Source: Heterohyrax brucei (Eukaryota > Chordata > Mammalia > Hyracoidea > Procaviidae). Taken from it: a stretch of DNA of 64,000 nt. This document shows, in pieces, positions 59,158-64,000 of the stretch. The position numbers and the translations under genes are program-made. The notes beneath the pieces were generated by a model. It ran no database searches, was not told the origin of the DNA, and worked only from the letters and a program-made list of their open reading frames with translations. Location of the stretch: NCBI GenBank assembly GCA_028571685.1, contig CM053152.1, positions 19,972,001 through 20,036,000 on the forward strand, given 5' to 3'. Numbering within the stretch: position 1 is the stretch's first letter; every line of letters starts with the position of its first letter.

Positions 59158-59690
59158 ATGTCACACTTAAGTAAAATTTTGCTGAAGATCATTCAAAAGC
59201 AGTTGCGGCTGTACATCAACAGGGAACTGCCAGAAATTCAATCCAAATGCAGAAGAGAACATGAATGCGGGATGCTACTGCTGATGTCAAATAGATTTTG
59301 GCTGAAAGTTGACAGTACCAGAAACCTGTGTATCTTGTTTCATTGACTGTGCAAAAGCATTTGACTGTGTGGATCACAACAAATTATATATAACTTCGCT
59401 AAGAAGGGGAATGCCAGAGCACATACTTGTGCTTATGTGGAACTTGTGCACAGACAAAGAGGCAGTTGATAAAAATGGAACAAGGGAATACTGTGTGGTT
59501 TAAAAATCAGGAAAATTGTGCATCAGGTTTGTATACTTCAGCAGAATTATTCAACCTGTTTTCTTAGCAAATAATCTGGACTATGCGACTAAGAACGTGG
59601 CATCAGAATTGCTGGAAGACTCACCCAAAATCTGTGATATGCAGATGAAAACAACCTTGCTTTCTTAAAGTAAAAAGGATTTGAAGCACT
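59158..59690 (+). pseudogene. RTE reverse-transcriptase remnant
   Basis: Pieces read ILLKIIQKQLRLYINRELPE, CFIDCAKAFDCVDHNKL (the conserved RT block with the AFD motif) and MPEHILVLMWNL. The YADD-like region near 59636 reads CDMQMKTTLL and has lost the catalytic residues. Numerous stops and frame changes show that it is dead. Confidence 0.85.
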
Positions 59691-60228
59691 TACTGATGAA
59701 GATCAAAGACTACAGGCTTCACTATAGATTACATTTCAACATAAGAATACAAAAGTTTCACAGCTGGACCTATAAGCAACATCATGATAAATGGAAAAAA
59801 TATTGAAGTTATCAAGGATTTCATTTTAATTGTATCCACAACCAACTACCACAGAAGCAGCAGTGAATAAATCAGAAGACATGTTGCATTGGGCAAATCT
59901 GCTACAAAAGACTTCTTTAAGGGGTTGAAAAGCAAAGGTGTCACTATGAGGACTAAGGTGCACCTGACCAAAGCCATGCTATTTTCAATCACGTCATATG
60001 TATGTGAAAACTAAACAATGAGTAAGAAAGACCAGAAAAGGAATGATGCCTTTCAAGTATGGTATTGATGAATAATACTGAATACGCCATAGACTACCAG
60101 ATGAACAAATAAGTCTATCTGGATGAAATCCAGACAGAATGCTTCCTGGAACAGAGGACAGTGAGACTTTGTCTAACGTACTTTGGACATTTTATCAGGA
60201 GGTCCTTGGAGAAGGACATCAGCCTTGG

Positions 60229-60723
60229 TGTCATGGACTGAATTTTGTCCCCCCCCCAAAAAAGGATGTATCAGGTGGCTAAGCCATGATTCCTGGTACT
60301 GTATAATGTTTTAATATGTTATAAATCCTTCCTCTATGTTATTAATGAAGGAGAATGGATACTGGTTGTGTTAGTGAGGCGGGAGTCAATGGGTAAGATT
60401 GTTTTGTTCCTTGAGGAAATATTTTCTGATATAAAGGAAAGTAAGCAGAGATTTAGGAACTTAATATCACCAAGATGCAGTATCTGGAGTAGAGCACATC
60501 CTTTAGAAAGGACTCAGGGTCCCTGTGCAACAGAAGCCCCCAGTCAAGAGGAAGGTTGACAACAAAGATCTTCCTCCGGAGCCAGTAGAGAAAGCCTTCC
60601 CCTGGAGCTGACATCCTGAATTTGGGCTTTTAGCTTACTGGACTGTGCCAAAATAAAGTTTTTCTTTTTTAAAGCCACTCACTTGCAGTATTTCTGTTAA
60701 AGCAGCACTAGATGACTAAGATT
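60229..60723 (+). mobile_element. Solo LTR in the RTE, exact 5-bp TSD
   Basis: A 495-bp copy from TGTCATGGACTGAATTTTGT to GACTAAGATT (terminal CA mutated to TT). CTTGG at 60224-60228 and 60724-60728 is an exact target duplication. It contains an ORF-free body and a poly-A-signal-like AAATAAAG near 60652. Confidence 0.9.
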
Positions 60724-60893
60724 CTTGGTATAACAGAGGGTCAGAGAAAGAGAGGAAGAGCTTAAATTAGATGCATTGACACAGTAGCTACAATAATGGG
60801 CTCAAACTTAACAACAATTGTGAGGACTGAGCAGTGTTTCATCCTGTCATACAAAAGGCCACCCTGAGTCAGAACTAACTCAACAGTACCTAA

Positions 60894-61494
60894 CAAGAAA
60901 ACAACACACTGCTGATATTACTTCTTTAAGAAATGAGAATCCACAGCAAAACTATTTCTTCTCTTTGGAATCCCAACATCAATCATTCTAGCTAAATTAT
61001 GGAACTAGTACAACTCCAAGAAAACATCAATCTACCTTTGCTGTCCAACAAATTAAAACTTACTCTTTAGAAAAGTTGTTTTCAGAAACAGAGCTGTGAC
61101 ATTATTTCACTGTTGTTCCCCTTAAAAACTCCTTCATTTGGTCTAACTCTAGTCCTCCATGACTCAGTTTTTCCCTGTGTCTTTTTGTTTGTCCTCATTG
61201 GAGCTGAACAACTAGATAATGCTTCTACAGTACTGTGTTCACTTGGGTTTCATCCATCACAGCGCGCTTCATGCTTAGCTGCAAAGAAAGAGGAAACAAG
61301 AAGATGTTTTGATTAGAAGTTGAGACAGTAACTAAACACTAAATCAGAATTCTGCACATTTTTATGCCAGAAAGCAAGGCTATTAATTTAGCAGTAGCGA
61401 TATTCTATACTATCCTCAAACTGAAGTAACAGAATTTCATTAAAGATCAAGTTTCCTTTTTTTCTCTTTATATTTACCTGCTCCTGCCAAATTA
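60894..61494. other. No recognisable feature
   Basis: Unassigned sequence between the RTE tail and the old L1. Confidence 0.4.
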
Positions 61495-62505
61495 TTTATT
61501 TATTTACTGTGATTTAAGTGAAAGCTTACAGCTCAAGTTAGTTTCTCACACAAAAATTTATACACACATTTTTATCTGACCCTATTGTCAAGGTTCTGAA
61601 ACTGATTAGACCCCAAGTGACCTGGTTCAGGTTCTGGAAATTGGGCTAGAAGTTCTGGTCTCCTGATGGGTGGCAAACTGGGGTCTCCCTCCCCATGGAA
61701 CACACCTTCTTGGCAGCAAGCTTTTACAAAGGCAGGTTTAATTAAGTGACAGTATGTTCCACAGAGGAAATGGGTCAGTCTCTGAGAGTGGTGAAAAGAC
61801 CCTGTACAGATTTTTGGTTCCCTTTAACACATTGGCAAGGGAGGAGGGTGGTGGCATTGTTTCTGGTGCATGTGTACATGTGGTGACGTAGTCAGAACTG
61901 TTCTGTCCTTAGCACAACCATCAGGAAGGAATCATCTTTTCTGTGGTTACCTTTCCCAAACTAATCTTGTCGTTTCCAATTGTCAGAAAGGAGCCATCCT
62001 AACTGTGATTACCCTTCCCAAGCCTCAAGCAATGATGACCAGGCTCTCTAGCTACTCAGGTCACTAGTTACCATTCATATAATGTGACTGCTGTTCCTTT
62101 TTTCCACCTAGAAATTTCCTGTTTTCCATTCAACCAGCTCCTACGCCTTTCTGCCTTCTCATCTTGTCTCTGAACAGGAGCTTCCATTTAGTCTCATCTA
62201 TCTACTTGAACTAAGAAGAACATTCTACGCAAGTATCATTTTATGCCTTATAGCCTATTCTATTATTTGACTGAGGTGTTGGAGCTTTTAAGATACTAGA
62301 TGGCACTCACCAAAGTGAGACGTAGAACATTTTCTTAATTAACTTCATTATTCCAATTGACTTAGATATTTCCTGAACCCATTGTCCACAGCTCCACCTC
62401 TGCTACTACACTGTCCCTGGAAGTGTTTGGTTGTGTTCAGGAAACTTCTTATCTTCTGGTTTATTCTAGTAGTGCAGACTTTCCCTGTATTATGTGTTGT
62501 CTTTC
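61495..62505 (-). mobile_element. Old L1 3' UTR (minus strand), split by an LTR
   Basis: GTGATTTAAGTGAAAGCTTA (61510) and GTTTCTCACACAAAAATTTA on the left, then TAGTTACCATTCATATAATG, TCTACTTGAACTAAGAAG, TTATTTGACTGAGGTGTTGG and ACTTTCCCTGTATTATGTGT on the right, follow the order of an old eutherian L1 3' UTR read in reverse. Confidence 0.75.
61586..62063. mobile_element. Probable solo LTR in the old L1
   Basis: A 478-bp block that interrupts the L1 3' UTR. It begins TGTCAAGGTTCTG and ends CAGGTCA, with CTAT (61582-61585) and CTAG (62064-62067) as a near 4-bp duplication, the size used by class I ERVs. An internal tandem pair, CAGGAAGGAATCATC / CAGAAAGGAGCCATC with CCTTTCCCAA / CCCTTCCCAA, lies at 61921-62024. 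The family is not recognised and the orientation is unclear. Confidence 0.5.
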
Positions 62506-62506
62506 C

Positions 62507-62925
62507 CTCCTCTTTGCAGATGATATGACTGTTTATACAGAGAATCCAAAGAAACCCATAAACAAACTATTAGAGCTAATAGAAGAATTAAGCAAAGTAT
62601 CAGGATACAAGATAAACATAACTAAATCAATAGGATTCCTTTATACCAACAGTGAAATAATTAAAGAAGAAATCACCGAATCAATTCCATTTACTATAGC
62701 CCCCAAGAAGATAAAGTACCTAGGAATAAATCTAACTAGAGAAATAAGAGATCTTTACAGAGAAAACTACAAAACCTTACTATAAGAAACTAGGAAAAAC
62801 ATAAGTGGAGTAATCTGCCCTGCTCATGGATAGGAAGACTCAGTATTAGGAAAATGTCTATTTTGCCCAAAGCAATCTATTTATATAATACAATCCAATA
62901 CAAATTCCAGCGACATTTTTTTAAC
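62507..62925 (+). pseudogene. L1 ORF2 RT fragment
   Basis: Reads [20 protein letters not shown], then [20 protein letters not shown] and [20 protein letters not shown]: the RT catalytic FADD motif onward. It begins abruptly after inverted L1 3' UTR sequence and is cut at 62920 by a minus-strand L1. Confidence 0.85.
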
Positions 62926-64000
62926 CTTTTTTTTTTAATTTAATATAACTGAGTGAAAATGTATATTCCCATATAAATTTATATGTCCACCTATATGCAG
63001 CTTCTACTGTTCTCCCTGTCCGGTGACAGTACATTATTCCTTTCTGCTCCATACATGTCTCATCCTCCCAACAGTCTCCTTTCCCCTCATCTCCATCCAC
63101 TCTCCTTCCTCCAGCCAGAGGTCAGCAGGATGATATCCTATAGATGTATAGAACCATAGAGTGTATCCAATATATGGTCACTCTGCATTGCCAAGTCCAA
63201 TCCATTTGTGTCCAAAGAGTGGACCTTCATTATGATTTATGGACAAGGGCAGCATCAGGGCCAGGGGCCACACTCCCAGGGGAACCCTGAAACCACTGGA
63301 CCATCAACTGAGGTCTTTTACTGGCGATCTCAGGATGCACCCCGTTTTATTCTTGTGTTGCCAGCAAGACTCAACTTAGTGAGCTCCATCGCGGCTATCA
63401 CTGGTGGTGGCCAGGCACCATCCCGGTTCTTCTGGTCCCAAGTCGATGTAGACACCCACTCATGTGGGTCTCTCTATCTTCTAGGTTGTCTTTACCCCAT
63501 GTCGTTTTGGTCCTCGGTGAGCATCCGTTCCTGCTGAGCTAGGACCATTTGCACTGCCCTCGAATGGCAGCTTGGCAGCTTTTAAGACCCCAGATGCCAC
63601 TCACCAAAGTGGGGTGCAGAGAGCTCTCTTAGCAAAATGCTAGTTGTGCCAATTGGCCTCGATTTCGCCTAAGAGCATGGTCCCCTGCTCCCCGCCCCAG
63701 CTACTCTATCCTTGCAATATTGGGTTAAGATGGAAGGAGTACTCAAGTCATGCTGAAGTCCACTTAATGTTGTTCTTGTTTCTAATGTGTGCTATCACTG
63801 ATTTCTTCCAACCTGATTTCTAGCAACTATCTAATTCAACCCTCCCCTCCTCACCCTCCCTCCCTCCCCTCCCTTGAAGCTGTCAAAGAGTCTTTTCTTC
63901 TATACACAAGTCTGTTTTTGAGATCTTATCGTAGAGGTCTCATGCAATATTTGTCCTTTGTCACTGACTACTTTCACTCAACATAATGTCTTCCAGGCCA
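62926..64000 (-). mobile_element. Younger L1 3' UTR (minus strand), continues past the window
   Basis: Poly-T at about 62917-62937, then the 3' UTR shared with 46561-47590 in reverse (ATATGCAGCTTCTACTG, GGACCTTCATTATGATTTAT). The window ends near the ORF2 end (CTTTCACTCAACATAATGTC). Confidence 0.85.

Larger units (their letters stand above)
57950..60893 (+). mobile_element. RTE/BovB-like LINE, long copy with two LTR insertions
   Basis: Covers much of the RTE ORF, from GACTAAAGTGGATGTCAGAA through the RT region to the 3' tail AACAGTACCTAACAAGAAAA. It is interrupted at 58600-59116 and 60229-60723 by LTRs with target duplications. Sequence missing between about 58560 and 58600, relative to the usual RTE, indicates an extra small deletion. 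Confidence 0.9.

Noticed and set aside
57950-60893. Idea that the LTRs at 58600 and 60229 bound one provirus
   Set aside because: The sequence between them is RTE reverse-transcriptase sequence, and each LTR has its own target duplication.

Overview
The window looks like non-coding DNA from an afrotherian mammal, most probably an elephant or a close paenungulate relative. The evidence is the repeat content. There are many copies of the tRNA-derived SINE called AFROSINE, a BovB/RTE-type LINE with the matching 3' tail, long degenerate L1 LINEs of a non-primate type, and MaLR/ERVL-type solo LTRs. The species call is inference; the repeat classes were recognised by eye, without a library search.

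Only one protein-coding gene can be supported: an intact 301-codon single-exon ORF on the minus strand (33865-34770) that I recognise as LRRC30, a small leucine-rich-repeat protein. The other ORFs lie in decayed transposons or in repeat-poor sequence with no recognisable protein.

Layout. 1-8400: old L1, AFROSINE and RTE fragments, an LTR with an exact 5-bp target duplication, and repeat-poor DNA. 8401-11891: a minus-strand L1 with both ends present but with ORF1 and the reverse-transcriptase core missing. 12000-20330: old L1, RTE, MIR, LTR and SINE copies. 20557-21861: a mariner DNA transposon with recognisable inverted repeats and a broken transposase. 21862-33190: mostly unique, AT-rich DNA. 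33865-35540: LRRC30 and its upstream region. 37366-52600: a 15-kb nest in which an old L1, bounded by a 9-bp target duplication, is split by a younger full-length L1, itself split by a solo ERV LTR with a 6-bp duplication. 53500-60900: SINE, MLT1, MIR, L2 and RTE copies, including one RTE carrying two separate LTR insertions. 61495-64000: old L1 material interrupted by an LTR, then a younger minus-strand L1 running off the window.

The signal I consider least expected is a set of very short (about 20-45 bp) copies of a SINE/RTE-like 3' tail containing ACTCGACGGCACTTGGCTTG. At least one (30280-30310) is flanked by an exact 11-bp target duplication, so it appears to be a genuine insertion of the tail alone. 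Several retain CpG sites that nearby AFROSINE copies have lost, suggesting a recently active source.
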